A stretch of 64,000 nucleotides of DNA, from assembly GCA_963728475.1 (NCBI GenBank), contig CAVSKL010000003.1, forward strand, positions 124,001-188,000, written 5' to 3'. Source of the stretch: CAVSKL01 sp963728475 [NCBI: Candidatus Eiseniibacteriota bacterium] (GTDB lineage Bacteria > Eisenbacteria > RBG-16-71-46 > JABDJR01). The position numbers and the translations under genes are program-made. The notes below the pieces were generated by a model, which was given only the letters and a program-made list of their open reading frames with translations, searched no databases and was not told where the DNA came from. Below, piece after piece: positions 12,310 through 21,913 of this stretch. Each line of letters opens with the position of its first letter. Position 1 is the stretch's first letter.

Positions 12310-12684
12310 ATGAGCGCAGAAGCTTTGAAGAGACGGGAGTCCCGGCAGCGCCGTCACCGCCGGGTGCGGAAGAAGGTCGTGGGCACCACGGAACGTCCGC
12401 GGCTGTGCGTGTTCCGGAGCGTGAAACACATCTACGCCCAGATCTTCGACGACACCGCCAACCAGTGTCTGGTGACCGTGTCCACCCTCAGCCCCGAGGT
12501 CCGAGACCAGGTGGCCGAGGCCAAGGGCAAGGTCGGCAAGAGCACGCTGGTGGGCAAGGTGCTGGCGGCCAAGGCCCTGGAAAGGGGCATCACGACGGTT
12601 GCCTTCGATCGCGGCGGTTACATCTACCACGGCCGGGTGAAAGCCGTGGCCGACGGCGCCCGCGAAGGCGGCCTGAAGTTCTAG
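12310..12684 (+). CDS. rplR: 50S ribosomal protein L18
   Basis: This 124-residue L18 contains [36 protein letters not shown] and the [17 protein letters not shown] end, all typical. It binds 5S rRNA with L5. Confidence 0.98.
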   Translation: MSAEALKRRESRQRRHRRVRKKVVGTTERPRLCVFRSVKHIYAQIFDDTANQCLVTVSTLSPEVRDQVAEAKGKVGKSTLVGKVLAAKALERGITTVAFDRGGYIYHGRVKAVADGAREGGLKF

Positions 12685-12694
12685 GAGGAAGCCC

Positions 12695-13360
12695 TTGCGT
12701 CGGAATTTCAGCCAGGACAGCGAATACATCGAGAACATGGTGGCCATCAACCGCTGCGCCAAGGTGGTCAAGGGTGGCCGCCGGTTCAGCTTCAACGCCA
12801 TCGTGACCGTCGGGGACAAGCAGGGCCGGGTCGGCATCGGCCTCGGCAAGGCCAACGAGGTCGCCGACGCCATCCGCAAGGCCACCGAGAACGCCAAGCG
12901 GTCCATGGTGGAGATCCCGCTGATCAAGGGAACCATCCCCCACGCGATCGTCGGGCGGTTCGGGGCCGGCCGGGTGCTCCTGAAGCCGGCGAGCCCCGGT
13001 ACCGGGGTGATCGCGGGCGGACCGGTGCGGGCGGTGCTCGAGGCGGCGGGCGTCCAGGACGTGCTGTCCAAGTGCCTCGGGTCGACCAACCCCCACAACG
13101 CGGTCAAAGCCACCTTCGTGGCCCTGACCAGCCTTCGCTCGGTCGAGAGCGTGGCGCGCGAACGGGGGTTGAAGGTGGAGGAGATCCTGGAGTTCATGAA
13201 GAAGCGGGAGCCGGCTCTCGAGACGGTGCCGGCCGGGGGCGAAGGGCCGGCCATGCCGCCCGCGGCCGCGCGGGAGGGCGCCGAGGCGCTGCCCGAGCCG
13301 GGACCGCCGGCGACTTCGGATACCGGGCCCGCACCGACTCCGGAGGAAGGCAATGCCTAA
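12695..13360 (+). CDS. rpsE: 30S ribosomal protein S5 with long acidic/proline-rich C-terminal extension
   Basis: The protein is 221 residues, against about 165 for most S5. The core has [34 protein letters not shown] and [15 protein letters not shown]. The start is TTG 12695 after taggaggaag. After the usual helix ending near [14 protein letters not shown], about 50 residues rich in Pro, Ala, Glu and Gly follow, predicted disordered. The end overlaps the start of rpmD by 8 bases. Confidence 0.96.
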   Translation: MRRNFSQDSEYIENMVAINRCAKVVKGGRRFSFNAIVTVGDKQGRVGIGLGKANEVADAIRKATENAKRSMVEIPLIKGTIPHAIVGRFGAGRVLLKPASPGTGVIAGGPVRAVLEAAGVQDVLSKCLGSTNPHNAVKATFVALTSLRSVESVARERGLKVEEILEFMKKREPALETVPAGGEGPAMPPAAAREGAEALPEPGPPATSDTGPAPTPEEGNA

Positions 13361-13538
13361 GAAGCTCAAGATTACCCAGAAGCACAGCGCCATCGACCGG
13401 CCCGAGCCGCAGAAGCGGACGATCCGCGCCCTGGGCATCAAGCGGTTGAACCGGCCCGTCATCCAGAACGACACGCCCCAGATCCGGGGCATGGTCTACC
13501 AGGTCCGGCACCTGGTGGAAGTCGAAGAGATCGATTGA
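13353..13538 (+). CDS. rpmD: 50S ribosomal protein L30
   Basis: This 61-residue L30 contains [19 protein letters not shown] and ends [11 protein letters not shown]. The ATG at 13353 lies inside the end of rpsE, so the two are probably translationally coupled. Length and place between rpsE and rplO fit. Confidence 0.96.
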   Translation: MPKKLKITQKHSAIDRPEPQKRTIRALGIKRLNRPVIQNDTPQIRGMVYQVRHLVEVEEID

Positions 13539-13549
13539 GGGGAAACGCC

Positions 13550-14041
13550 ATGAACTTGGGAAACCTGAAGCCGGCCAAGGGGGCCACCAAGAACCGCAAG
13601 CGGGTCGGACGCGGCTCCGGCACCGGTCAGGGGGGCACCTCCGGCAAGGGCCACAAGGGCCACAAGTCGCGCTCCGGCTACAAGGTGCGCGCGTGGTTCG
13701 AAGGTGGCCAGATGCCGATCCAGCGGCGGCTGCCCAAACGGGGCTTCACGAACGTGCACGCCCTTCCGACCGAGGCGGTCAACGTGGCCGACCTGGGCGG
13801 AATAGAGGCGGAGGTCATCACCGCCGAGGTGCTGAAGGAACACCGGCTCATCCGTGATCCCAAGGCGCGGCTCAAGATCCTCGGCGACGGGGACCTGGCC
13901 AAGGCGGTCACGGTGCGGGCGCATGGGTTCAGCGCGACCGCCCGGCAGAAGATCGAGGCCGCGGGGGGCACGGTGGACCTGATCGTGGTGCCGAAGCGCC
14001 CCAAGCGGTACAAGAAGAAGGTTTTGACGACCGGCAAGTAG
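13550..14041 (+). CDS. rplO: 50S ribosomal protein L15
   Basis: This 163-residue L15 starts MNLGNLKPAKGATKNRKRVG. It has the glycine/lysine-rich N-terminal segment RGSGTGQGGTSGKGHKG and GFEGGQMP-like sequence (WFEGGQMPIQRRLPKRGF). The ATG at 13550 is chosen over an in-frame ATG at 13535 because it has the better ribosome binding site (aggggaaac). Confidence 0.97.
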   Translation: MNLGNLKPAKGATKNRKRVGRGSGTGQGGTSGKGHKGHKSRSGYKVRAWFEGGQMPIQRRLPKRGFTNVHALPTEAVNVADLGGIEAEVITAEVLKEHRLIRDPKARLKILGDGDLAKAVTVRAHGFSATARQKIEAAGGTVDLIVVPKRPKRYKKKVLTTGK

Positions 14042-14090
14042 CGGAGACCGGAGTCCGGTCCCTTGCGGCCGGTCCCGGAAAAGGGTACCG

Positions 14091-15404
14091 ATGCTCTCCA
14101 AATTGCAGAACGTCTTCAACATTCCGGAACTGAAGAAGCGCATCCTGTTCACGGCGGCGCTCCTCGCGGTGTACCGGTTGGGCGGCCACATTCCCGTCCC
14201 GGGGGTGGATGCCGGCTCCCTGCGTTCGTATTTCTCCCAGAACGCGGGGAACCTGTTCGGCCTCTACGACCTGTTCGTGGGTGGGTCGCTGTCCCGGGCC
14301 ACCGTGTTCGCGCTGGGCATCATGCCCTACATTTCCGCCGCGATCATCCTGCAGCTGTTCGGAGCGGTGATCCCGTACTTCGAGAAGCTGCAGAAGGAAG
14401 GGGAGGAGGGGCAGAAGAAGATCACCCAGTACACGCGCTACGGCACGGTGCTGCTCTCGGCCATCCAGGCCGTGGGGATCGGGATCTTCCTCCAGAACCT
14501 CAACAACCAGGGCCTTCCGGTGGTGCCGCACCCGGGGGTGGCGTTCCTGTTCCTGACCATGGTGACGCTGACCTCGGGGACCATCTTCGTGATGTGGCTA
14601 GGCGAGCAGATCACCGACCGCGGGATCGGCAACGGGATCTCGCTGATCATCACCGTCGGCATCATCGCCCGCTACCCGAACGAGATCCTGAACACGCTGC
14701 GGGCGTTCCAGGCCGGCCAGTTCAACATCTTCCAGCTGATCGTGCTCGGGCTGGTCATGCTGGCGGTGATCGTGCTCGTGGTGATCATGACCCTGGGCAT
14801 GCGGAAGATCCCGGTCCAGTACGCCAAGCGGGTGGTGGGGCGGAAGATGTACGGCGGCCAGACCACCCACATCCCGCTTCGCGTGAACACCGCGGGCGTG
14901 ATGCCGATCATCTTCGCCCAGTCGATCATCGCGTTCCCGGGCACCCTGGCCTCGCTCTTCCCGAACAACGAGATCATGCAGCAGGTCCACACCTGGTTCT
15001 CGCCGGGAGCGGCGATCTACGTCCTGATCTACGGGTTGATGATCGTGTTCTTCACCTACTTCTATACCGCGATCGTGCTGCACCCGGCCGACCTCGCGGA
15101 CAACATGCGCAAGTACGGCGGGTTCATCCCCGGCATCCGGCCCGGCAAGAAGACGGCCGAGTACATCGACCGGATCCTGACCCGGATCACCCTGCCGGGA
15201 GCCATCTTCCTGGCGTTCATCGCCATCCTGCCGGACGTGCTCATCCGTAAGTTCAACGTGCCCTTTTACTTCGGAGGCACCGGCCTCCTGATCGTGGTCG
15301 GCGTGGTGCTCGACACCCTGAGCCAGATCGAGTCCCATCTGCTCATGCGCCACTACGAGGGCTTCATGAAGCGGGGCAAGCTCAGTTCGGGGAACGCCCG
15401 GTGA
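14091..15404 (+). CDS. secY: Preprotein translocase subunit SecY
   Basis: This 437-residue integral membrane protein forms the Sec channel. Ten hydrophobic segments are visible, with plug and pore residues in the N-terminal region (PYISAAIILQLF) and conserved loops GTVLLS, WLGEQITDRGIGNG and the C5 loop KYGGFIPGIRPG. Its stop overlaps the GTG start of adk. Confidence 0.98.
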   Translation: MLSKLQNVFNIPELKKRILFTAALLAVYRLGGHIPVPGVDAGSLRSYFSQNAGNLFGLYDLFVGGSLSRATVFALGIMPYISAAIILQLFGAVIPYFEKLQKEGEEGQKKITQYTRYGTVLLSAIQAVGIGIFLQNLNNQGLPVVPHPGVAFLFLTMVTLTSGTIFVMWLGEQITDRGIGNGISLIITVGIIARYPNEILNTLRAFQAGQFNIFQLIVLGLVMLAVIVLVVIMTLGMRKIPVQYAKRVVGRKMYGGQTTHIPLRVNTAGVMPIIFAQSIIAFPGTLASLFPNNEIMQQVHTWFSPGAAIYVLIYGLMIVFFTYFYTAIVLHPADLADNMRKYGGFIPGIRPGKKTAEYIDRILTRITLPGAIFLAFIAILPDVLIRKFNVPFYFGGTGLLIVVGVVLDTLSQIESHLLMRHYEGFMKRGKLSSGNAR

Positions 15405-15949
15405 AGCTCGTTTTTCTGGGCGCGCCCGGGGTGGGGAAGGGAACACAGGCCGACATCCTTTGCCGGGAGCGGGGATGGCGGCACATCTCCACCGGCGAGC
15501 TCCTGAGAGCCGCGGTGGACCGGGGCACGCGCATGGGGCAGCGGGCCAAGGACGCCATGGACCGGGGCAACCTGGTGGACGACGAGACGATACTGGGGCT
15601 CATCGAGGAGACCCTGGACGAGGTGAAGGACGTCGGGTTCGTGCTCGACGGCTTTCCCCGGACCCTGGCCCAGGCCTCGGGTTTGGACTCATTGATGGAG
15701 CGGCGCGGAGAGTCGCTCGACGGAGTGGTCCTGTTGACCGCGAGCGAGAACGAGGTGTTCCGCCGGCTGGCGGAGCGGGGACGGGCGGACGACACGCCCG
15801 AGACCATTCGGAACCGCTTCCGGGTCTACGAGGAGAAGACCGCACCGCTTATCGGGTACTACGAGAAGGAGTCGATCCTGCGCCGGGTAAACGGGGTGGG
15901 GGACATTCCGGAGATTCACGATCGCGTGGTCGCCGCCCTCGGGCTGTGA
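15401..15949 (+). CDS. adk: Adenylate kinase, short-LID form
   Basis: This 182-residue enzyme interconverts 2 ADP and ATP plus AMP. P-loop GAPGVGKGTQ is at residues 7-16, with the AMP-binding segment STGELLR and GFPRT. The long LID insertion and its zinc cysteines are absent, so this is the short type. The start is GTG 15401, overlapping the secY stop (GTGA). Confidence 0.97.
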   Translation: MKLVFLGAPGVGKGTQADILCRERGWRHISTGELLRAAVDRGTRMGQRAKDAMDRGNLVDDETILGLIEETLDEVKDVGFVLDGFPRTLAQASGLDSLMERRGESLDGVVLLTASENEVFRRLAERGRADDTPETIRNRFRVYEEKTAPLIGYYEKESILRRVNGVGDIPEIHDRVVAALGL

Positions 15950-15968
15950 CCGCGGTTCGGGAGCGAGC

Positions 15969-16742
15969 ATGGTCAAGCTGAGATCCACCGAGGAAGTCGA
16001 GAAGATTCGCGAGTCCTCGCGGGTGGTGGCCGAGACCATTCAACTCGTGAAGGCATTGGCACGGCCGGGGATAACCACCCGGGAGCTGGACCGCAAGGCC
16101 GAGGAGTTCATCCGGGACAACGGGGGCGAGCCCTCGTTCATGGGGTACCACGGCTATCCGGCCAGCACCTGCATCTCGGTGAACGAGGAGGTGGTCCACG
16201 GCATCCCGGGATCCCGGGAGCTGTGCGAGGGCGACCTGGTGGGGATCGACGTGGGGGTGGTCAAGAACGGCTACCACGGCGACGCCGCCATCTCGTTCGC
16301 GGTGCCGCCGGCGACCGAGGAAGTGGAGCGGCTCCTGCGGGTGACCGAAGAGTGCCTGCAGCGCGGAATCGAGGCTTTTCAGGTGGGAAACCGGTTGGGT
16401 GACGTGGGGTTCGCGGTTCAGTCCCACGCCGAGCGTCACGGCTACGGTGTGGTCCGCTCCCTGGTCGGCCACGGAATCGGCGAGAAGATGCACGAGGATC
16501 CCCAGGTCCCGAATTACGGCAACCGGGGGACGGGCTTGAAGCTCAAGGCGGGCATGGTCTGCGCGATCGAGCCCATGATCACGGTGGGCGGTTGGGAAGT
16601 GGAGACGCTGGCCGACCAGTGGACCATCGTGACCCGGGACGGGTCGCTGGCCGCCCACTTCGAGCACACCGTCGCCCTCTTTGAGGACGGTCCGGAAGTG
16701 CTCAGCGTGGTGAAGTCGAGCGGGGACGTCCGGGCGCGGTAG
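15969..16742 (+). CDS. map: Methionine aminopeptidase, type I
   Basis: This 257-residue metalloprotease removes initiator methionine. The metal-binding set is visible: Asp in GIDVGVVKNGYHGD (two Asp), His in VGHGIG, Glu in AIEPM and Glu near the C-terminus (DGSLAAHFEHTV). It follows adk by 19 bases. The usual next gene, infA, is not present. Confidence 0.97.
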   Translation: MVKLRSTEEVEKIRESSRVVAETIQLVKALARPGITTRELDRKAEEFIRDNGGEPSFMGYHGYPASTCISVNEEVVHGIPGSRELCEGDLVGIDVGVVKNGYHGDAAISFAVPPATEEVERLLRVTEECLQRGIEAFQVGNRLGDVGFAVQSHAERHGYGVVRSLVGHGIGEKMHEDPQVPNYGNRGTGLKLKAGMVCAIEPMITVGGWEVETLADQWTIVTRDGSLAAHFEHTVALFEDGPEVLSVVKSSGDVRAR

Positions 16743-16766
16743 CCCGGCGCCTCGGAGGATCGAGAG

Positions 16767-16880
16767 ATGAAGGTCAAAGCCAGCGTGAAGCGTATCTGCG
16801 AGAACTGCAAGCTCGTGAAGCGCAAGGGCGTGGTGCGGGTGATCTGCAAGAACCCGCGTCACAAGCAGAGGCAGGGTTGA
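16767..16880 (+). CDS. rpmJ: 50S ribosomal protein L36, zinc-binding
   Basis: A 37-residue reading frame starts [15 protein letters not shown] and ends NPRHKQRQG. It has the zinc ligands Cys-x2-Cys, Cys and His of the zinc-containing L36 form. A gaggatcgagag purine run precedes the ATG. It sits directly after map, where infA would normally intervene. Confidence 0.97.
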   Translation: MKVKASVKRICENCKLVKRKGVVRVICKNPRHKQRQG

Positions 16881-16947
16881 GGGCGCGTCCCTCCCCGGAT
16901 CTGATCTCCGTCCCGGCGCCTAGGCGCGGGCGGAAGGAGGAAGTCAA

Positions 16948-17331
16948 TTGGCACGTATAGCCGGCGTGGATCTCCCCAACGACAAGCGGGTGGAAATCGC
17001 GCTCACCTACATCTTCGGCATCGGTCGCAACCGGGCGAAGCAGATCCTGGACTCCACCGGGGTGAGCCCCGACGTGCGGGTCAAGGACATGAGCGAAGAG
17101 GACACCGCCAAGCTCCGGCAGGAGATCGAGACCAAGTACCGGGTCGAGGGCGCTCTCCATACCGAAGTTCAGATGAACATCAAGCGCCTCATGGACATCG
17201 GGTGCTACCGGGGTCTGAGGCACCGGCGCGGCCTGCCCGTCCGGGGCCAGCGGACCAAGACCAATTCGCGGACCCGCAAGGGGCCGCGGCGTACGGCCGG
17301 TTCGGGCCGCAGGAAGCTCACCAAGACTTGA
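16948..17331 (+). CDS. rpsM: 30S ribosomal protein S13
   Basis: This 127-residue S13 starts at TTG 16948 with a strong aaggaggaag site. It reads [21 protein letters not shown], with the helix-two-turn-helix region [11 protein letters not shown] and the C-terminal [20 protein letters not shown]13 forms inter-subunit bridges in the head. Confidence 0.98.
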   Translation: MARIAGVDLPNDKRVEIALTYIFGIGRNRAKQILDSTGVSPDVRVKDMSEEDTAKLRQEIETKYRVEGALHTEVQMNIKRLMDIGCYRGLRHRRGLPVRGQRTKTNSRTRKGPRRTAGSGRRKLTKT

Positions 17332-17360
17332 TGCCGGTTTCCGGCGATTGAGGAGGACCC

Positions 17361-17750
17361 GTGGCACGAGCTAAGGGCGTCAAGAAGAAGAAGGACCGGA
17401 AAGTTCCGGTCAACGGGGTTGCCCACATCAAGGCGACCTTCAACAACACGATCGTCAGCATCACCGACCCCGAGGGGCAGGTGGTGGGGTGGGCCAGCGC
17501 GGGGAAGGTCGGCTTCAAGGGAAGCCGCAAGAGCACCCCGTTCGCGGCCCAGCTCGCGGCGGAGGACGCCGCCAAGCAGGTATTGACCCAGGGTATGCGC
17601 AAGGTCGAGGTCATGGTGAAGGGCCCCGGGGCGGGCCGGGAGGCGGCCATCCGCTCCCTCGCCGCCGCCGGACTCGAGATCCAAGCCATCCGGGACGTGA
17701 CCCCCATTCCTCACAATGGGTGCCGTCCTCCCAAGCGCCGACGGGTCTAA
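17361..17750 (+). CDS. rpsK: 30S ribosomal protein S11
   Basis: This 129-residue S11 starts at GTG 17361. It contains [33 protein letters not shown] and the end [17 protein letters not shown]. It follows rpsM by 29 bases. Confidence 0.98.
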   Translation: MARAKGVKKKKDRKVPVNGVAHIKATFNNTIVSITDPEGQVVGWASAGKVGFKGSRKSTPFAAQLAAEDAAKQVLTQGMRKVEVMVKGPGAGREAAIRSLAAAGLEIQAIRDVTPIPHNGCRPPKRRRV

Positions 17751-17914
17751 GGGTGGGAGCCCGGCGACACGGCGGACCGGCTTCGGCTGGGCCGCAGGTG
17801 GAATTCGCCTTTGGGCTCGCTTCTTCGAGGCGCGGGGTCGCGCCGAACCGCCGGCCGGAATCGGGCCGGCGCAGGTGAAGAGTCAGTAGGAACCAAGCGG
17901 AGGTTCGAAACCAA

Positions 17915-18544
17915 ATGGCGAGATATCGCGGTCCGGTGTGCCGTCTGTGCCGCCGCGAAGGGGAAAAACTCTTCCTCAAGGGAGAGCGGTGTCAAACCGA
18001 GAAGTGCGCCTTCGAGCGGCGCGCTTATGCCCCCGGCGAGCATGGACGTGATCGGCGTCTAAGAGTGACCAACTACGGACTGCAGCTGCGTGAAAAGCAG
18101 AAGGCCCGCCGTATCTACGGAATCATGGAGCGGCAGTTCCGGAACTATTTCTTCGAGGCGGCGCGCATGCCCGGCGTCACCGGCGAAAACCTGCTCCGGA
18201 TCCTGGAGGCCCGGCTGGACAACCTGGTGTATCGCCTGGGATTCGCGCCTTCGCGACCGGCGGCGCGGCAGCTCGTCCTCCACGGCCACTTCCTGGTCAA
18301 CGGGCGCAAGGCCAGCGTGCCGTCGCACCAGGTGCGGCCGGGCGACGTGATCTCGGCTCACGCCGACAGCCAGGGGATGAAGATCATCCTGGATACCGTC
18401 GAGAGCCGGGGCGGCCGTGATCTGCCCGACTGGCTGGAGGCCAATCCCAAAACGCTCAAGGGCCGGCTTCTCCGCGTCCCCTCCCGGGAGGCCATCCCCA
18501 CCACGATCCAGGAGAACCTGATCGTCGAACTCTACTCCAAGTAG
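17915..18544 (+). CDS. rpsD: 30S ribosomal protein S4, zinc-binding N-terminus
   Basis: This 209-residue S4 starts [18 protein letters not shown]. Four cysteines in the first 31 residues (CRLC and CQTEKC) form a zinc site seen in C+ type S4. The S4 RNA-binding domain ([33 protein letters not shown]) is intact. A 164-base gap separates it from rpsK; I see no terminator in it. Confidence 0.98.
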   Translation: MARYRGPVCRLCRREGEKLFLKGERCQTEKCAFERRAYAPGEHGRDRRLRVTNYGLQLREKQKARRIYGIMERQFRNYFFEAARMPGVTGENLLRILEARLDNLVYRLGFAPSRPAARQLVLHGHFLVNGRKASVPSHQVRPGDVISAHADSQGMKIILDTVESRGGRDLPDWLEANPKTLKGRLLRVPSREAIPTTIQENLIVELYSK

Positions 18545-18613
18545 GCGCCGGGACCACCAGCCGCCGGAGTTTTCGTTGAGATCGGGTCCCAGATCCGAGG
18601 AGGCACAGAAGAA

Positions 18614-19711
18614 ATGAAGTGGAAGAACCTCCAGATGCCGAAGTCGATCGAGCTGGACGAGTCCGCCTCGACCGACCGCTACGGCAAATTCACGATCGAG
18701 CCGCTCGAGCGCGGTTTCGGCCTGACGATCGGTAACGCGCTCCGCCGGGTGCTCCTGTCGAGCCTGCAGGGGGCCGCGGTATCCGCGGTCAAGATCGAAG
18801 GCGTCCTTCACGAGTTCAGCACCGTGCCCGGCGTCCTTGAGGACGTGAGCGAGATCATCCTGAACCTCAAGCAGATGCGGTTCAAGCTCCACGCCGATTA
18901 CAAGATCAACGCCCGGTTCAAGCGGACCGGCTCCGGCGAGATCAAGGCCGGCGATCTGCAGGCCGACCCCGGGGTGGAAGTCCTCAACCCGGAGCTCCAT
19001 ATCGCCACCCTCAACAAGGAGGGCGAGCTGGACATGGAGGTCGAGATCTCGAGCGGACGCGGCTACGTCCCCGCCGACCAGCAGGAGGAGGAGCGTCCGA
19101 TCGGCGTGATCGCGCTGGACGCCCACTACTCCCCGATCAAGAAGGTGAACTTCGAGGTCGAGAACACGCGCGTCGGCCAGCGAGTGGACTTCGACAAGCT
19201 CACGCTGGAGACCTGGACCGACGGCAGCATCCTTCCCAAGGACGCCCTGGCCTACGCGGCCATGATCCTCCGCAACCACTTCAACCTGTTCGTGGAGTTC
19301 GAGGAACCCATCGACCAGGTCGAGGAGGAGAAGGAGGATCAGGAGAAGTCGCGGATCCGCGGGCTCCTGGAGAAGAGCGTGGAAGAGCTGGAGCTTTCGG
19401 TGCGCTCCGCCAACTGCCTCCGCGCCGCCGAGATCAAGACCATCGGCGACCTGGTGCAGAAGCCGGAGTCGGCCATGCTCAAGTACCGGAACTTCGGCCG
19501 GAAGTCGCTCAAGGAAATCAGCGACATCCTGGGCGAGATGGGCCTCCACTTCGGGATGGAGGTCACCCCCTACATGAAGGCGCCCAAGAAGTCGGACCTG
19601 GAGGCGCCGCGTCCGGCGCCGGCCGATCTGGGCGATGACGTCCTTGACGAGGACGACGACGAGGACGAGGGATCGGAAGCGGCTCCCGCGTCCACCCAGG
19701 CCGAGGAGTAG
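18614..19711 (+). CDS. rpoA: RNA polymerase alpha subunit
   Basis: This 365-residue alpha subunit has an N-terminal dimerisation domain ([26 protein letters not shown] at about residues 23-48, shown here only as a motif) and a C-terminal domain (about 255-320) with [21 protein letters not shown] and [17 protein letters not shown] disordered acidic tail of about 35 residues ([13 protein letters not shown]) extends past the usual end. Alpha assembles polymerase and contacts UP elements. Confidence 0.98.
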   Translation: MKWKNLQMPKSIELDESASTDRYGKFTIEPLERGFGLTIGNALRRVLLSSLQGAAVSAVKIEGVLHEFSTVPGVLEDVSEIILNLKQMRFKLHADYKINARFKRTGSGEIKAGDLQADPGVEVLNPELHIATLNKEGELDMEVEISSGRGYVPADQQEEERPIGVIALDAHYSPIKKVNFEVENTRVGQRVDFDKLTLETWTDGSILPKDALAYAAMILRNHFNLFVEFEEPIDQVEEEKEDQEKSRIRGLLEKSVEELELSVRSANCLRAAEIKTIGDLVQKPESAMLKYRNFGRKSLKEISDILGEMGLHFGMEVTPYMKAPKKSDLEAPRPAPADLGDDVLDEDDDEDEGSEAAPASTQAEE

Positions 19712-19819
19712 ATCCGGGCCGGGAGCGAATCCGGACCGATGCTGAATCCAGATGGCCGCGACCCTGGGGGACGCCCGGAGCGGCCGGACCGCGCGCCGCG
19801 AGCGCGAGAGGACAGACCG

Positions 19820-20266
19820 ATGCGACACCGTAGAGTTGGAAGACACCTGAGCCGCACGGCCGAGCACCGGCGGGCGCTGCTCCGGAACCTGGTCACGGAG
19901 CTCTTCCGCCACGAGCGGATCGAGACCACCGAGGCCAAGGCGAAGGAAGCCCGGCGGGTGGCGGAGCGCCTCATCACCTTCGCCAAGCGCGGGGACCTCC
20001 ACGCCCGGCGCCGGGTGGACAGCTACGTGATGAGCCCCGAGGTCACCCGGAAGCTCTTCTCCACCATCGCGCCCTGGTACATGGAGCGCCCCGGCGGCTA
20101 CACCCGGATCATCAAGACCCGCCATCGCCTGGGCGACGGGGGCGAGATGGCGTTCCTGGAGCTGGTGAAGTCCGAGGAGCAGATGGCCGAGGAGCGCAAG
20201 GCCCGCAGGGCCGCCGCGGAGAAGGCGGCGGAGGAGAAGGCCAGACGGGACAAGGAAACCCCGTAA
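19820..20266 (+). CDS. rplQ: 50S ribosomal protein L17
   Basis: This 148-residue L17 starts [20 protein letters not shown]. It has the conserved [23 protein letters not shown] and [14 protein letters not shown] segments. ATG 19820 is chosen over the upstream in-frame ATG at 19739 because the family N-terminus begins here. A charged alanine/glutamate/lysine tail follows the core. It is the last gene of the supercluster. Confidence 0.97.
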   Translation: MRHRRVGRHLSRTAEHRRALLRNLVTELFRHERIETTEAKAKEARRVAERLITFAKRGDLHARRRVDSYVMSPEVTRKLFSTIAPWYMERPGGYTRIIKTRHRLGDGGEMAFLELVKSEEQMAEERKARRAAAEKAAEEKARRDKETP

Positions 20267-20296
20267 GGCCGTCCTTCCGGTCCGGCATCGAGATTC

Positions 20297-20337
20297 GAAG
20301 CGGCGCGTCCCTGAAACCGGGCGCGCCGCTTCTCTTT
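20297..20337 (+). terminator. Rho-independent terminator after rplQ
   Basis: An 11-bp perfect GC-rich stem (GAAGCGGCGCG at 20297-20307 with CGCGCCGCTTC at 20322-20332) encloses a 14-base loop and is followed by a pyrimidine/T run (TCTCTTTAT). This closes the ribosomal supercluster transcript. Confidence 0.85.
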
Positions 20338-20402
20338 ATGTCTGGGGGGGTGGCCGGCGGTGCCCCCCTTCTCGTCGACCACCCGGACCGGGACTAGACA
20401 TC

Positions 20403-20413
20403 ATGGATTGACC
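20403..20413 (+). repeat. Left subterminal inverted repeat of the IS
   Basis: ATGGATTGACC here is the exact reverse complement of 21902-21912. ATC precedes it. Confidence 0.8.
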
Positions 20414-20491
20414 GACCCATCCGCAAGCCGTGGGTTACGCTGCGGATGGGGAAACCAACCGTGGCGCAGAGCCACCTACGGAGGGTCGGTC

Positions 20492-21613
20492 ATGAGGAAG
20501 TCTACCTTGTTTGTCGGGCTGGATGAAGCGAAGGACAGCCTTGCCGTGGCGGTAGCCGAGCTGGGCCGCCGGGGCGAAGTTCGGGATCAAGGGGTCATTG
20601 CCAACACTCCGGAAGCGCTGACCAAGCTGGTGCGAAAGCTGGGGCGTCCCCGGGACCTGAGCTTCGCGGTGGAGGCGGGCCCCTGCGGCTACGCGACGCA
20701 CCGGCACCTGACGTCGCTGGGCGCGGAGTGCATCGTGGTGGCGCCGTCGAAGATGCCTCGTCGTCCGGGGGACCGGATCAAGAACGATCGGCGGGATGCG
20801 GCGACCCTGGCCCGGCTTCATCGGGCCGGGGAATTGACCGCGGTGTGGGTCCCGGATCCCGAGAGCGAGGCGATGCGGGACCTGACCCGATCCCGGGAGG
20901 ACGCGAAGTACGCCGAGACCCGGGCGCGGCAACGGCTCGGCTCGTTCCTTCTGCGCCACGGCCGGCGGTATGGGGGTCGATCCCACTGGACGGCCTCCCA
21001 CCTGCGGTGGATCCAGGAGCAGACGTTCTCTCACCCGGCGCAGCAGCTCTGTCTGGAGGAGTACCTGAAGGCGACCGAGGAGGCGGGCAGGCGCGTGACC
21101 CGGCTGGCTGGTCAGATCCGGGAGTTGGTGCCGCAGTGGTCGATGGCCCCGGTGGTGAACGCGTTGAGCGCCCATCGCGGGGTGTCGTTGATCACGGCCT
21201 CGACCACTGTTGCGGAGTTGGGCGACCTGACGCGGTTCACCAAGGCCCGGGAGGTCATGGGGTTCGTCGGGTTGGTGCCCTCGCTGATGGCCACGGGTCA
21301 GACCCACCGCACCGGATCGATCACCAAGACGGGTAATGCCCACGTGCGCCGGTGCCTGGTCGAGGCGGCTTGGGCCTACCGCCATCCCGCTCGGCGTACG
21401 GCCGTTCTTCGAAAGCGTCTGGAAGGACAACCGGACGCGGTCCAGGAGATCGCGTGGAAGGCGCAGGTGCGGCTGTGCGGGCGGTACCGAAAGCTAACCG
21501 CCCGCGGGAAACACCACAACAAGGTGATCACCGCGATCGCCCGGGAGTTGCTCGGCTTCCTCTGGGCCACGGCGTGCCTGGTGCAGCCGTCCACCGTCGG
21601 GACCAGCAGGTAG
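20492..21613 (+). CDS. IS110-family (IS1111-type) DEDD transposase/recombinase
   Basis: This 373-residue protein starts at ATG 20492 after ggagggtc. The N-terminal RuvC-like DEDD domain begins LFVGLDEAKDSLAVAV and includes KNDRRDAATLARL. The C-terminal Transposase_20 domain contains LSAHRGVSLITASTTVAELGD and GSITKTGNAHVRRCLVEAAW. These enzymes recombine a circular intermediate into target DNA guided by an element-encoded RNA. The frame is intact, so the copy may be active. The frame is open upstream to 20360, but that part crosses the left inverted repeat and lacks family sequence. Confidence 0.93.
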   Translation: MRKSTLFVGLDEAKDSLAVAVAELGRRGEVRDQGVIANTPEALTKLVRKLGRPRDLSFAVEAGPCGYATHRHLTSLGAECIVVAPSKMPRRPGDRIKNDRRDAATLARLHRAGELTAVWVPDPESEAMRDLTRSREDAKYAETRARQRLGSFLLRHGRRYGGRSHWTASHLRWIQEQTFSHPAQQLCLEEYLKATEEAGRRVTRLAGQIRELVPQWSMAPVVNALSAHRGVSLITASTTVAELGDLTRFTKAREVMGFVGLVPSLMATGQTHRTGSITKTGNAHVRRCLVEAAWAYRHPARRTAVLRKRLEGQPDAVQEIAWKAQVRLCGRYRKLTARGKHHNKVITAIARELLGFLWATACLVQPSTVGTSR

Positions 21614-21901
21614 GCGGGGGGACACTCGGTTGCGACTTCTGAGGTCAGCGGGTCATCGCGGCCACGGATCGGGGAGAACCCTCGTTAGCGCTATGTGCGC
21701 CGCCTTCGGTATGCACGACACTAGACCGAGGCAGCTCCCTGACGGAACGATGACCGGTGGTACCCAACCCACGAATATCAGAGGGATCGACCGTCGAAGG
21801 AAGGTCCCGATGGCCCGCTGGCTCCAGGAGTCGTGCTACAGAAACAGGGGGGCCCAGAACCCGGTGCCCCCCTGAACCTGACGCGAAAGTAACCCTTGAC
21901 G
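21614..21901 (+). ncRNA. IS right-end non-coding region, candidate guide (bridge/seek) RNA
   Basis: These 288 bases between the transposase stop and the right inverted repeat have no credible gene. In IS1111-type elements the guide RNA is encoded downstream of the transposase, so this is its expected location. A perfect 9-bp hairpin (CAGGGGGGC at 21845-21853, GCCCCCCTG at 21866-21874) with a 12-base loop is visible. The assignment is by position and family knowledge; RNA boundaries and guide loops are not resolved. Confidence 0.4.
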
Positions 21902-21912
21902 GGTCAATCCAT
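21902..21912 (-). repeat. Right subterminal inverted repeat of the IS
   Basis: GGTCAATCCAT complements the left repeat exactly and is followed by ATC at 21913-21915, which also forms part of the mutM stop region. Confidence 0.8.
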
Positions 21913-21913
21913 A

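Noticed and set aside
20341-20372. G-run/C-run pair after rplQ as a second terminator
   Set aside because: GGGGGGG and CCCCCC could pair, but there is no T run and the strong hairpin at 20297-20337 already ends the operon.
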